DNA of 36,475 bases from Eubacterium sp. (GCA_021769425.1 JAETSX010000035.1:1-36475), one strand, 5' to 3'; counted from the stretch's first letter, positions 17,333-27,000 are shown. The notes: a model not told the origin generated them from the sequence alone. Program-made: numbers and translations.

Positions 17333-18037
17333 ATGATTAAGATAGCCATCGTTGAGGATGAAACAGTTTACATTGAGCAGTTGACGGAGTATTTGGAGGA
17401 ATATCAGAGAAATGAAGGTGAGGATTTTAAGATTACAATATTTCGGGACGGTGATGGAATCACAGCAAATTATAAAGCAGGATTCGATATTATCTTGATG
17501 GATATTCAGATGAAGTTTGTGGACGGAATGGCTGCTGCAGAAGAAATACGCGCAGTAGATTCGGAAGTAATCATTATGTTTATAACAAATATGACACAGT
17601 ATGCAATTCGGGGTTACGAGGTAGACGCTTTGGATTATATCCTCAAACCAGTTTCTTATTTTGCATTCAGCCAGAAGCTGAAACGTGCCATTGAAAGAAT
17701 AAACAGGCGGAATGATATCTATATTACGTTACAGGTAAAAGGCGGCATTTTACAGCTGATGGCTTCAGAAATTTATTATGTTGAGAGTAAAGGGCATAAT
17801 TTAATTTGGAATGCAAGAAAAGGCATTTATCAGATTCCCGGAACAATAAAGTTTGCGGCGGAACTGCTTTCAGAAGCTGCATTTTTTAGGGGAAACCACT
17901 GTTATTTGATTAATCTTGAGCATGTAGAAGGAGTGCAGGATAAGTGCGCTGTAGTAAAGGGAGAACGGCTGCAGATCAGCCGTTCTAAAATGAAACAGTT
18001 TATGCAGGCGCTTACGGATTACTGGGGGATGGGATAG
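17333..18037 (+). CDS. LytTR-family response regulator
   Basis: 234 residues. Residues 1-120 are a receiver domain with the acidic pair ED at 8-9, phospho-acceptor Asp57 (ILMDIQM) and Lys in DYILKPVSY. Residues about 130-230 are a LytTR DNA-binding domain: ITLQVKGGILQLMASEIYYVE, then FFRGNHCYLINLEHVEGVQ. This is the AgrA/VirR type that binds paired direct repeats. The cognate sensor kinase starts one base after the stop. The sensor is frameshifted, so the regulator may now lack its kinase. Confidence 0.93.
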   Translation: MIKIAIVEDETVYIEQLTEYLEEYQRNEGEDFKITIFRDGDGITANYKAGFDIILMDIQMKFVDGMAAAEEIRAVDSEVIIMFITNMTQYAIRGYEVDALDYILKPVSYFAFSQKLKRAIERINRRNDIYITLQVKGGILQLMASEIYYVESKGHNLIWNARKGIYQIPGTIKFAAELLSEAAFFRGNHCYLINLEHVEGVQDKCAVVKGERLQISRSKMKQFMQALTDYWGMG

Positions 18038-18038
18038 G

Positions 18039-19387
18039 ATGAGCGTTCTCGAGCTTTTGGGAATTGATATGACACAATATTTTCCGGATATCCCAAGGGC
18101 CTTTACTGCCCTGGCGGAATGGATGGCCTGCATGCTCTATATTATGGGAAGGAAAAGACGTTTGTCGGGATGGCGCCTGGCAGTGTTTTCGGCGCTAATG
18201 CTTGCGGTGCAGACTATATTTTTAACCACGACGGAAAAGATGGAAAATTTTATGTGGTTTGCCTGTATGGCAGTTGCCATTGCAATGATGTATGTTCTCA
18301 TTTATAGCTGCTGTGATATGGGGATGAAAGAGGCCGGCTATTATTGTACGCATGCTTTTGTTGCTGCAGAATTTGCTGCCTCTTTGGAATGGCAGATGGA
18401 TTACTTTTTTTATTATGATATCGGATGGAGGAGTTCCTGGTTTCGGTTATTCTGGCTTGTTTTGGTATATGCCCTGGTCTTTGGAGGGCTGTTTCTTCTC
18501 AGAAAGAAATTTTACAAAAGAGAGCAGGAACTCTGGATTACGAAGCGGGAACTGATTCACAATGTTATTATCGGCCTTGCTGTTTTTTTGATGAGTAACC
18601 TTGGATTTGCATCCCTTCGGACACCGTTCAATGGGATGTATCATGCTGAAATGTTTAATATCCGGACTATTATGGATTTAGGCGGCCTGGCGATTTTGTA
18701 TGCATATCATGCTGGGCTGTTGGATTTGAGGGGTAGGGAGGAATTGGAGAAAGTCCAGAATATCCTGCATAACCAATATATGCAATATCAGCAGTCACAA
18801 GAGGCTATGGATATCATTAATTACAAATACCATGACCTGAAGCATTATATTCTTGCACTGCGATTAGGAGAGAATACGCAGGACGGCAAGGAATATTTGG
18901 ATAAAATGGAGGAGGAGATCCGCAATTATGAGGCATTGAGTAAGACAGGAAATAAAGTTTTGGATACACTGCTGACTGCGAAGCATATATATTGTATGAA
19001 ACATGATATTGCCATGACTTATGTGATAGACGGAAAGCAGTTTGAATTTATGGATGTTATGGATATCTGTTCCATCTTTGGAAATGCTTTGGACAATGCA
19101 ATTGAATGTGAGGAGAAAATTACGGAAAAAGAAAAAAGCTGATTCATGTTATGGCTTATTCCCAGAATAATTTTCTTATTATCCGGTTTGAAAATTTTTA
19201 CGAAGGAGAATTGGAATTTAATGAGCAGTTTCCAGTGACAACCAAGGAAAATAAAGGGCTGCATGGATATGGGCTGAAGAGCCTGCGCTATACAGTGCAG
19301 AAATATGGCGGTGAAGTAAGTGTGGAAGCGAAGAACCAGTGGTTTGTACTGAAAATGTTGATACCCCATGCCAAGGATGTTCGATAG
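18039..19387 (+). pseudogene. GHKL sensor histidine kinase (AgrC-like), frameshifted near the C-terminus
   Basis: Membrane sensor partner of the LytTR regulator. The N-terminal 220 residues hold about six membrane helices; the phospho-accepting His265 is in KYHDLKHYIL and the N-box is FGNALDNAIEC. The first frame stops at 19140-19142 after 367 residues. The missing end, with the G-box GLHGYGLKSLRYTVQKYGGE, is in the -1 frame up to 19387. The break is at the run of six A at 19132-19137; a seventh A restores EKKLIHVMAYSQNNF. Without the G-box the product should not bind ATP. A phase-variable homopolymer or a sequencing error are alternatives to permanent loss. SD and start follow the regulator directly. 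Confidence 0.85.
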
Positions 19388-19402
19388 AAATCATATATAG
19401 TT

Positions 19403-19454
19403 AATAAACGTTGAGATTTGGGCAATTTGCATAAATCTCAACGTTTATTTTTTT
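19403..19454 (+). terminator. Strong terminator after the two-component genes
   Basis: A perfect 17-bp inverted repeat, AATAAACGTTGAGATTT at 19403-19419 and its complement at 19433-19449, 13-base loop, followed by a seven-T run to 19454. One of the clearest terminators in the window. Confidence 0.95.
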
Positions 19455-19478
19455 GCAAATGCACAAGAGAAGAAACAG

Positions 19479-19512
19479 GTTATGCAAAAAAAGAGCCAGT
19501 TATGCGAAAAAT
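19479..19512 (+). promoter_or_regulatory. Paired direct repeats upstream of the GH3 gene, possible regulator site
   Basis: GTTATGCAAAAA at 19479-19490 recurs as GTTATGCGAAAA at 19499-19510, exactly 20 bases (two helical turns) apart, about 70 bases before the glucosidase. Such spacing is typical of LytTR and AraC-type sites, and a LytTR regulator is encoded just upstream. A TTGATA at 19531-19536 lies downstream, but no well-spaced -10 is clear. Confidence 0.4.
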
Positions 19513-19581
19513 CTAAAAAACAAAATCTTTTTGATAGAATTAATTTACTTACAAGAATGATATAAAAAAGGAGGAAGAAAT

Positions 19582-20851
19582 GTGAAGCATCAGGAACTGA
19601 TTTCTAAAATGTCATTAGAAGAAAAATGCTATCTAATGTCAGGGAAAGATTTCTGGCAGACCCGTAGTGTGGAACGAATTGGGATTCCAAACATGTCACT
19701 GTCTGATGGTCCGCACGGCCTGCGTAAACAGGAAGGAGCCAGTGACCAGCTTGGATTGAATGCCAGCATCCCGGCTGCTTGTTATCCGACAGCAGCTACG
19801 GTTGCCAACAGTTGGGATATCGAACTGGGTGAGGAAATTGGAAAGCATCTCGGCAATGAAGCGGCAGTGCAGGGAGTGGGAGTGCTTTTAGAGCCTGGGC
19901 TGAATATCAAGAGAAGTCCGCTGTGTGGGCGCAATTTCGAGTATTTTAGCGAAGACCCTTATTTGGCAGGAAAGATGGCGGCAAGCTATATAAGGGGAAT
20001 ACAGGAGAATGGAATATCGGCTTGTCCCAAACATTTTGCGGCAAACTCCCAGGAGCTTAGGCGTATGGCAAGTGATTCTGTGATAGATGAAAGAACCTTG
20101 CGGGAAATCTACCTGACAGGATTTGAAATTGTGGTAAAAGAAGCGCATCCGAAATCCATTATGACGTCTTACAATCGGATCAATGGAGTGTATGCGAATG
20201 AAAATGAACATCTTCTGCAGGAAATCCTGCGTGATGAGTGGGGCTTTGATGGATTTGCTGTGTCTGACTGGGGAGCTTCCAATGATCATGTGGAAGGCGT
20301 CAGGGCAGGCTCACATCTTGAGATGCCCACTACGGGAGGAGATTCGGACGAAGAATTAATCCGTGCTGTGAAAGAGGGGAAGCTGCCGGAAGATATGCTT
20401 GACAAAAGAGTAGATGAACTTCTCGATGTCATTCTTTCTACAAATAAAGCAGTCCGGAATGGAAAGGATAAAGGATTTGGAGAAAAATCAAATCATGCAA
20501 TGGCGCAGAGAGCGGCGGAAAAAAGTATTGTGCTTTTGAAGAATGATGGAGAGATCCTTCCGTTAAAAAAAGGAACGAAAGTGGCAGTGATTGGTGATTT
20601 TGCCAAGAATCCGCGTTATCAGGGAGCGGGTTCCTCTGTGGTCAATCCCACCAGGGTAGATAATGCTGTGGAGATGATCAAGCAGTTTGAACTGGATGCT
20701 GTTGGATATGCAGCAGGATATCAACGCACCCGGTCCTGCAGATTCTGCTTTGGAGTCAGAGGCTTTGGAACTGGCAAAGCAGGCAGAAGTTGTGCTTTTG
20801 TACATCGGCCTGGATGAAATTTCAGAAGCAGAAGGACTGGACCGTCAGCAT
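19582..20851 (+). pseudogene. GH3 beta-glucosidase (canonical order), 5' part, frameshifted and fused
   Basis: The first 400 residues are the N-terminal barrel of a family 3 glycoside hydrolase: LSDGPHGLRKQEG, RNFEYFSEDPYLAGKMAA, CPKHFAANSQ and the nucleophile Asp229 in AVSDWGAS. The C-terminal alpha/beta domain begins at KNDGEILPLKKGTKVAVIG. The frame is lost near 20719-20723 and the product would stop at 20815-20817. The correct continuation (NAPGPADSALE, LLYIGLDEISEAEGLDRQH) is in another frame to 20851, where a second, different GH3 gene begins. The start is a GTG with AAGGAGG 6 bases upstream; an ATG-TGA minimal pair overlaps it. A cytoplasmic enzyme by sequence; now non-functional. Confidence 0.88.
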
Positions 20852-23069
20852 TGGAGGAGAAGGCGCAGATCTTCCCACGGATGTGAGCAAGGTTACCTAT
20901 GAAAACAATTCAGATGATTATGATGATTTCCCGGCAGGGGAGCATTATCTCCAGTTAAGCCAGACAGAAAAAGATTTGGTAGAATTGGTGTGTGATAACT
21001 TTGATAATGTTGTGGTAGTATATAATGGATCTAATGCGATGGAACTGAATTTCGTAAATGAATATGCGCAGATTAAGGCTGCGCTGCTGTGTCCCGGTAC
21101 CGGGCAGTCAGGCGCAAATGCGCTGGGGAAAATCCTGAGCGGCGAAATAAATCCATCTGGTAAAACTGTAGATACATATGTTACGGATCTGGAAGCCGCT
21201 TCGACCTTTAACAATGTTGGAAATTTTGAGTATGATAATATGGATGAATTTCAGGGAGATGAATGGGGTGACCCGTCACTTCCGACTTTTGTAAACTATG
21301 TGGAAGGAATCTATGTAGGATACCGTTTCTACGAGACAGCGGCAGAAGAAGGGCTGATTGATTATGATAAAGCAGTTCTCTATCCCTTTGGATATGGTCT
21401 TTCTTATACGGACTTTGAACAGAAGATGGGAAGCCTTAAGGTTTCGGACGGGAAAATCTCTTTTGATGTAACAGTTACCAATACCGGGAAAGTTGCTGGG
21501 AAAGATGTTGTTGAGGTATATTATAATCCGCCTTATACGGACGGGGGAATTGAGAAGGCATCTGCGAATCTGGTTGAATTTGCAAAAACAGGCATGCTTG
21601 AGCCTGGGGATTCGGAGACAGTCACAATTGAATTTGACATAGAGGATATGGCTTCCTATGACTCGGATGCGGAAAAAGCATATGTGCTGGAAAAAGGAGA
21701 TTATAAAATATCTATCCGTACAGATTCACATAACATAATTGAAGAGGAAGTTTATACCGTAGATCAGGCTATTACATATGATGCGGATCATCCGCGTTCC
21801 ACCGATCAGACAGCGGCGGAAAATCAGTTTGATTATGCGGCAGGGGATGTGGCTTATCTGTCGCGGGCAGGCAAATTTGCGAACTATGAAGAAGCAACCA
21901 AGGGGCCGGAAAGCTATTCCATGCCTGAGGAATATAAGGCTCAATTTATTAATAACAGCAATTATGATCCGATGGAGCATAATGATGATTCCGACGAAAT
22001 GCCGACGACTGGCGCAAAGAACAACAAGAAACTTGTTGATATGCGGGGCTTGGATTATGATGACGGGCAATGGGATGAACTGTTAGATCAGATGACGGTT
22101 GATGGCATGAAGGAACTGGTGGCAATTGGCGGGTACCAGACGGCCGCAGCGGATAGTGTAGGGAAGGTACAGACTGTTGACTGTGATGGACCAGCATCTA
22201 TTAACAATAACTTTACAGGCGTAGGTTCCATCGGTTTTCCATCTGCTACTATGATTGCAGCTACCTGGAATAGAGACATTGCTGCAACTTTCGGCCAAAG
22301 TATTGGTAAGATGGCAGATGAAATGGGAGTATCAGGATGGTATGCGCCAGCTATGAATACACATAGAAGCGCATTTGCAGGGCGTAACTTTGAGTACTTC
22401 TCAGAGGATGGCGTGCTTGCAGGGAATATGGCTGCCAAGGCAACGATCGGTGCGGAAGAATACGGTGTATATGCGTATCTGAAACATTTTGCGTTGAATG
22501 ATCAGGAGACAAACCGGAACCGAATGATTTGTACCTGGTGCAATGAACAGGCAATCCGTGAAATTTATCTGAAACCATTTGAAATCGCGGTAAAAGAAGG
22601 CAAAGCGAAAGCAATTATGTCATCTTATAACTATATTGGGCCAAGATATGTAGGTGGGACAACAGAGCTTCTGAATACAGTGCTCAGAGAAGAATGGGGC
22701 TTTGTAGGAATGGCGCTTACAGATTATTTCGGAAACTTCGGATATATGAATGCAGATCAGTTTATCCGAAATGGAAATGACTTTGCGTTAGTTGCATATG
22801 ATGCCGGGACAAACTATGTAAGTGACAGTGCAAGCGCAACTGCCGTTAAGGAACTGCGCCGTGCATCTAAGAATATTTTGTATACGGTAGTAAACAGCCG
22901 TGCATATGATCCTGAAAATCTTCAGACCGGACTGCAGACATGGCAGAAGCTGGCGATTGGAATTGACATAGTCCTGGCAGCAGGGTTGATTGCGTTGGAG
23001 GTCCTGGCTGTGAATCGATTGAAAAAGAGAAGTGAAGAGGAGGGGAAACAAACTGTAAATAGTAATTAA
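20844..23069 (+). pseudogene. Inverted-domain GH3 glycoside hydrolase with C-terminal membrane helix, 5' end lost
   Basis: A 740-residue stretch with the GH3 domains in reverse order, a layout known from Lachnospiraceae and Ruminococcus glucosidases. First comes part of the C-terminal domain (SIGGEGADLPTDV, VVVYNGSNAMELNF, GTGQSGANALGKILSGE), then a fibronectin-like domain (FDVTVTNTGKVAGKDVVEVY), then the barrel (VDCDGPASINN, GRNFEYFSEDGVLAGNMAA, nucleophile Asp at 22722-22724 in LTDYFGN). It ends with a membrane helix (IGIDIVLAAGLIALEVLAV) and a basic tail, so it was cell-anchored. Its expected N-terminus (signal/anchor helix and start of the first domain) is missing, replaced by the canonical GH3 gene. 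It has no start codon or ribosome site of its own. Confidence 0.85.
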
Positions 23070-23133
23070 TAATCGTTACAATTCATAGCTGATTTAAAAT
23101 TATCCATGCCGGCAGACCAATGTTTGAAGCTGA

Positions 23134-23311
23134 GCGGTAACTCACTGTTAGTTACTGTTCACTCCGTGATCAGTAACACGCTTTGCGATGCACAGAAACC
23201 GCAAAAAAATGCGATTTCGCGCTGAAAAACCCGGGATTTTCGCACAAAATGTGCGGAAACGCCTCATGGAACAGTGACGTGTGAACGGTAACCACTGTTA
23301 CATTGAGCCGC
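23134..23311. repeat. Palindromic intergenic repeat element (MITE/REP-like), about 178 bp
   Basis: Non-coding block bounded by GCGG and CCGC. The left arm is an imperfect 27-base palindrome at 23151-23177 (GTTACTG ... CAGTAAC). The right arm is AACAGTG at 23270-23276 with CACTGTT at 23293-23299. The arms are also inverted copies of each other: GTTACTGTTCAC (23151-23162) against GTGAACGGTAAC (23281-23292), 11 of 12 bases. Between them are a near palindrome centred on CCCGGG and a perfect CGCACA-AAA-TGTGCG hairpin. This stacking suggests a mobile or structured repeat rather than a single terminator. It lies between the GH3 remnant and the next promoter, so 23070-23330 holds no gene. Confidence 0.6.
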
Positions 23312-23330
23312 ATAAGAAATCAGATTTACC

Positions 23331-23359
23331 TTTACACCGCACATCCTCTTTGGTATAAT
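23331..23359 (+). promoter_or_regulatory. Strong promoter of the small membrane protein
   Basis: TTTACA (23331-23336), 17-base spacer, TATAAT (23354-23359) preceded by TGG (extended -10). It starts 43 bases before a small ORF. Confidence 0.75.
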
Positions 23360-23401
23360 AAACCCATCAAGTGAAAATATTAAGAAAAGGGATGACAAGA
23401 A

Positions 23402-23512
23402 ATGATGGTTTTTATAATCGGAGGCGTAGTGCTGGTTGCGGTCATTGTTTCCGTAGTAGCGTCTGTAGCCGGGGCAGTGGCAGGAGTTGTAGATGAGGAC
23501 AGTGAGGATTGA
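23402..23512 (+). CDS. Small single-pass membrane protein (36 residues)
   Basis: Not recognised. The product starts MMVFIIGGVVLVAVIVSVVA and ends VVDEDSED: one hydrophobic helix rich in Val, Ile and Gly/Ala (about residues 3-30) and a strongly acidic tail. AAAAGGGA ends 9 bases before the first ATG; the second ATG at 23405 would give 35 residues. The gene is real by context: its own strong promoter, ribosome site, and a hairpin with a T-rich tail at 23540-23606. The helix has a GxxxAxxG-like pattern (AGAVAG) that could mediate helix packing. It could be a regulator of a membrane partner or a small toxin-like peptide; nothing decides between these, and no antisense RNA is evident. Confidence 0.65.
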   Translation: MMVFIIGGVVLVAVIVSVVASVAGAVAGVVDEDSED

Positions 23513-23539
23513 TTTCTGAATACTGCATGGAATGACATG

Positions 23540-23606
23540 GGAATTATCATTATCATGATTCGTACTGAGAAGTGCTTTTCTGTAATGGTAATTCCTTTTG
23601 TTATTT
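23540..23606 (+). terminator. Terminator after the small membrane protein
   Basis: GGAATTATCATTA (23540-23552) pairs with TAATGGTAATTCC (23583-23595) over 13 bp with one wobble; the loop has an inner AGAA/TTCT stem, and TTTTGTTATTT follows. Confidence 0.7.
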
Positions 23607-23663
23607 AAAGAAGAGTTTTCAGCGCAGTAATTTTTAGAAAATATAAGAAACGGAGCATTGATT

Positions 23664-25001
23664 TTGAAGGAGCATATTGTATACAAAGTTCAGCCAGGCA
23701 GCATTGCAGAAGAACTGGAGGTAATGCCGGGGGATGCGCTGCTGTCTGTAAATGAACACGAGATAGAGGATGTATTTGACTACCATTATTATACCAACGA
23801 AGAATACCTTACCATTTTGATCCGTAAAGAAAACGGCGAGGAATGGGAATTGGAGATTGAGAAGGAATATGAAGAAGATTTGGGCATTGAATTTGAGAAC
23901 GGCCTGATGGATGATTACAAGTCCTGCCATAATAAATGCATTTTTTGTTTTATCGATCAGATGCCCGAAGGAATGCGGGAGACGCTGTATTTTAAGGACG
24001 ATGATTCCAGACTTTCATTTCTGCAGGGAAATTATGTAACCCTCACCAATATGAAGGATCATGATTTGGAACGGATTCTGGAGTATAAGCTTGGGCCGAT
24101 TAATATCTCTGTACAGACCACAAACCCTGAACTTCGCTGCAGGATGCTGAACAATCGGTTTGCGGGAGAGGCGTTAAAGAAAATAGATGTGCTTTACCGG
24201 GCAGGCATTCCCATGAACGGTCAGATTGTCCTCTGTAAAGGAGTCAATGACGGAGAGGAACTGAGGCGGAGCATAGAAGATTTGATGAAATACATGCCGG
24301 TGATGGAGAGTGTATCGGTGGTTCCGGTGGGATTGAGCAGATTTCGGGAAGGGTTATATCCCCTGGAGCCTTTTACCAGGGAAGATGCACAGAAAGCGCT
24401 TGAGGCAATTCATTATTATCAGAAATTGTGTATGGAACAATATGGCCTGCATTTTATCCATGCCAGCGATGAATGGTATTTGCTGGCGGAACAAAAGCTG
24501 CCGCCGGAAGATAATTATGACGGATACCTTCAGCTGGAAAACGGCGTAGGAATGCTCAGGCTTCTGCGGGAGGAATTTCGGGAGGCGATAGCGCAGGAAA
24601 GAGGAAAGCGTGAGCGCGACGCTTTCCTTAAGAAATTAAAAGCAGAGAAAATTACCGTTGCCACAGGCGTTCTTGCCGCTCCTGCGCTGGAGGAACTGGC
24701 TTCTGAATTCCAGGCAGTCTTCCCGGAAAAGGAAATCCAGGTGATTCCCATCCGGAATTATTTTTTTGGGGAGCAGATTACCGTCTCAGGGCTTTTGACG
24801 GGACAGGACATCATAGAGCAGCTAAAGGGCAGGAAATTAGGAGACAGGCTGCTTTTGCCCTGTAATCTTCTGCGCAGCGGAGAAGAGGTGTTTCTGGATG
24901 ATATTACCCTTTCCCAGTTGGAAAGCGCTTTACAAGTGAAGACAGATATTGTAAAATCAAGCGGACAGGATTTGGTGTCGTGTTTGATGAGAGAAAGTTA
25001 G
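23664..25001 (+). CDS. DUF512 family radical SAM protein with N-terminal PDZ-like domain
   Basis: A 445-residue cytoplasmic protein. Residues 1-65 are PDZ-like (VQPGSIAEELEVMPGDALLSV). Then comes the radical-SAM cluster CHNKCIFCF (Cys88, 92 and 95 in CxxxCxxC spacing), the partial TIM barrel (SRLSFLQGNYVTLTN, INISVQTTNPELR) and the DUF512 C-terminal domain with a glycine-rich VATGVLAAPALEEL. The family is widespread in Clostridia beside der and its reaction is unknown. The start appears to be a TTG: 23664 has ACGGAG 8 bases upstream; TTG at 23658 is too close to that site. It lies 9 bases before der. Confidence 0.9.
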   Translation: MKEHIVYKVQPGSIAEELEVMPGDALLSVNEHEIEDVFDYHYYTNEEYLTILIRKENGEEWELEIEKEYEEDLGIEFENGLMDDYKSCHNKCIFCFIDQMPEGMRETLYFKDDDSRLSFLQGNYVTLTNMKDHDLERILEYKLGPINISVQTTNPELRCRMLNNRFAGEALKKIDVLYRAGIPMNGQIVLCKGVNDGEELRRSIEDLMKYMPVMESVSVVPVGLSRFREGLYPLEPFTREDAQKALEAIHYYQKLCMEQYGLHFIHASDEWYLLAEQKLPPEDNYDGYLQLENGVGMLRLLREEFREAIAQERGKRERDAFLKKLKAEKITVATGVLAAPALEELASEFQAVFPEKEIQVIPIRNYFFGEQITVSGLLTGQDIIEQLKGRKLGDRLLLPCNLLRSGEEVFLDDITLSQLESALQVKTDIVKSSGQDLVSCLMRES

Positions 25002-25010
25002 GAGAGTGGA

Positions 25011-26333
25011 ATGAGTAAACCAGTAGTTGCAGTAGTGGGGCGTCCCAACGTGGGGAAATCCACCCTGTTTAATGCGTTGGCAGGAGAGAGGATTTCCATT
25101 GTGCAGGATACGCCGGGAGTTACAAGAGACAGAATTTATGCCGAGGTAAGCTGGCTGAATATGGCCTTTACTTTGATTGATACCGGAGGAATTGAGCCGG
25201 AAAGCAAAGATATTATTTTATCCCAGATGCGGGAGCAGGCGCAGATTGCCATTGATACGGCGGATGTGATTATTTTTATGACAGATGTGCATCAGGGGCT
25301 GGTGGATGCAGATTCCAAGGTTGCGGATATGCTGCGCCGCTCTGGGAAGCCGGTGGTGCTTGTGGTGAATAAAGTAGACAGTTTTGAGAAATACATGACA
25401 GACGTCTATGAGTTTTACAATCTGGGAATTGGCGATCCGATTCCTGTTTCCTCAGCGTCCAGACTGGGAATCGGCGACATGTTAGATGAAGTGGCGAAGC
25501 ATTTTCCGGAACATGCAGACGCAGAAGAGGAAGATGAACGGCCTAAGGTTGCAGTTGTAGGAAAACCCAATGTGGGCAAGTCTTCCCTGATTAACCATTT
25601 GGTGGGAGAAGAGCGGGTGATTGTATCAGAGATTGCAGGAACCACAAGAGACGCCATTGATACGGAAATCACCTGGCAGGATCGGGAATACGTGTTTATT
25701 GATACGGCGGGCTTAAGAAGAAAGAACAAAATTAAAGAGGAACTGGAGCGGTTCAGTATTATCCGTGCAGTCACGGCTGTGGAGCGGGCAGATGTGGTGG
25801 TGGTGGTCATTGACGCCACGGAAGGAGTGACGGAACAGGACGCCAAAATTGCGGGAATTGCCCACGAGCGGGGCAAGGGAATTATTATCGCAGTGAATAA
25901 ATGGGACGCCGTTGAAAAAGATGACAAGACCATTTACAAGCATACGGATCGGATCCGTCAGGTCTTAAGTTTTATGCCTTATGCGGAAATTCTGTTTATT
26001 TCAGCCAAAACCGGCCAGCGCACCCGGAAGCTTTTTGACATGATAGATGTGGTTTTGGAAAACAACTCCATGCGGGTTGCAACGGGAGTGCTGAATGAGA
26101 TTATGACGGAAGCCGTTGCAATGCAGCAGCCCCCTTCCGATAAGGGCAAACGGCTGAAGCTGTTCTATATTACCCAGGTTGCAGTAAAGCCGCCTACTTT
26201 TGTAATATTTGTAAATGATAAGGAATTGATGCATTTTTCTTATACCAGATATCTGGAAAATAGAATTCGGGATGCGTTTGGATTCCAGGGCACATCGTTA
26301 AAATTCATCATTCGGGAAAGAAAGGAAGGGTAA
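25011..26333 (+). CDS. der: Ribosome-associated GTPase Der (EngA)
   Basis: Tandem-domain GTPase needed for 50S ribosome assembly. The first G domain has [13 protein letters not shown] and NKVD; the second has [13 protein letters not shown] and NKWD. The C-terminal KH-like domain follows ([21 protein letters not shown]). Its 440 residues match the family. Preceded 9 bases upstream by the DUF512 gene and followed by plsY one base later, as in other Lachnospiraceae. Confidence 0.98.
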   Translation: MSKPVVAVVGRPNVGKSTLFNALAGERISIVQDTPGVTRDRIYAEVSWLNMAFTLIDTGGIEPESKDIILSQMREQAQIAIDTADVIIFMTDVHQGLVDADSKVADMLRRSGKPVVLVVNKVDSFEKYMTDVYEFYNLGIGDPIPVSSASRLGIGDMLDEVAKHFPEHADAEEEDERPKVAVVGKPNVGKSSLINHLVGEERVIVSEIAGTTRDAIDTEITWQDREYVFIDTAGLRRKNKIKEELERFSIIRAVTAVERADVVVVVIDATEGVTEQDAKIAGIAHERGKGIIIAVNKWDAVEKDDKTIYKHTDRIRQVLSFMPYAEILFISAKTGQRTRKLFDMIDVVLENNSMRVATGVLNEIMTEAVAMQQPPSDKGKRLKLFYITQVAVKPPTFVIFVNDKELMHFSYTRYLENRIRDAFGFQGTSLKFIIRERKEG

Positions 26334-26334
26334 T

Positions 26335-27000
26335 ATGATTCTCAGCAGAGTAATTTGTCTTGTCATCGGGTATGTTTTGGGATTGTTTCAAACAGGGTTT
26401 ATTTATGGTAAACTTCACCATATAGACATCCGGGAATACGGAAGCGGGAATGCAGGCGCTACCAATACGCTGCGTACGCTGGGCATTAAAGCCGGCCTGA
26501 TTACATTTTTGGGAGATGCGGGAAAAGCCATGCTGTCCATGCTGATTGCCTGGGTTTTGTTCCGTGAAAAATATCCGGATGCAGTGCATTTACTGGAAAT
26601 GTACGCAGGGCTTGGAACGGTCCTGGGCCATAATTTCCCGTTCTATATGAAATTCAAAGGCGGAAAAGGAATCGCCTGTACGGCAGGATTTCTGCTTGCG
26701 TTCTATCCGCCCCTGGCAGTTCTCTGCCTGCTGGTATTTGTGGTGACGGTGGCGGCTACCCGTTATGTGTCTCTGGGTTCGATCCTGGTGTCTCTCTGTT
26801 TTTATATTCAGCTCATCATATTTGGACAGTTGGGGCATTTGTGGGTGAATCCGAAGCTGCTGCCGGAAGTTTACGCTGTAGGCGCCGTATTTACCATTCT
26901 GGCAATCTGGCGGCATCGGGCGAATGTGAAACGGCTGTTAAACGGAACGGAAAATAAAATTTCTTTCAGCAAATCAGGGAATCTTAAGAAAAATTCATAA
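26335..27000 (+). CDS. plsY: Glycerol-3-phosphate acyltransferase PlsY
   Basis: Inner-membrane acyltransferase that moves an acyl group from acyl phosphate to glycerol 3-phosphate, the first step of phospholipid synthesis. Conserved motifs are YGSGNAGATNTLRTLG (residues 33-48) and GHNFPFYMKFKGGKGIACTAG, followed by YVSLGSILVS and WRHRANVKRLLNGTE. Five or so membrane helices are visible. The length of 221 residues is normal. GAAAGGAAGGG precedes the ATG. In many Clostridia gpsA and spoIVA follow; here the next gene is a protein kinase. Confidence 0.96.
   Translation: MILSRVICLVIGYVLGLFQTGFIYGKLHHIDIREYGSGNAGATNTLRTLGIKAGLITFLGDAGKAMLSMLIAWVLFREKYPDAVHLLEMYAGLGTVLGHNFPFYMKFKGGKGIACTAGFLLAFYPPLAVLCLLVFVVTVAATRYVSLGSILVSLCFYIQLIIFGQLGHLWVNPKLLPEVYAVGAVFTILAIWRHRANVKRLLNGTENKISFSKSGNLKKNS

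Noticed and set aside
20790-20843. Native start of the inverted GH3 gene in the frame opening at 20790
   Set aside because: Residues before SIGGEGADLP come from the other GH3 gene read out of frame and no ribosome site precedes them.
23402-23606. Type I toxin-antitoxin pair
   Set aside because: The small hydrophobic protein fits a type I toxin in size, but I see no convergent promoter or antisense RNA, and the acidic tail is not typical.
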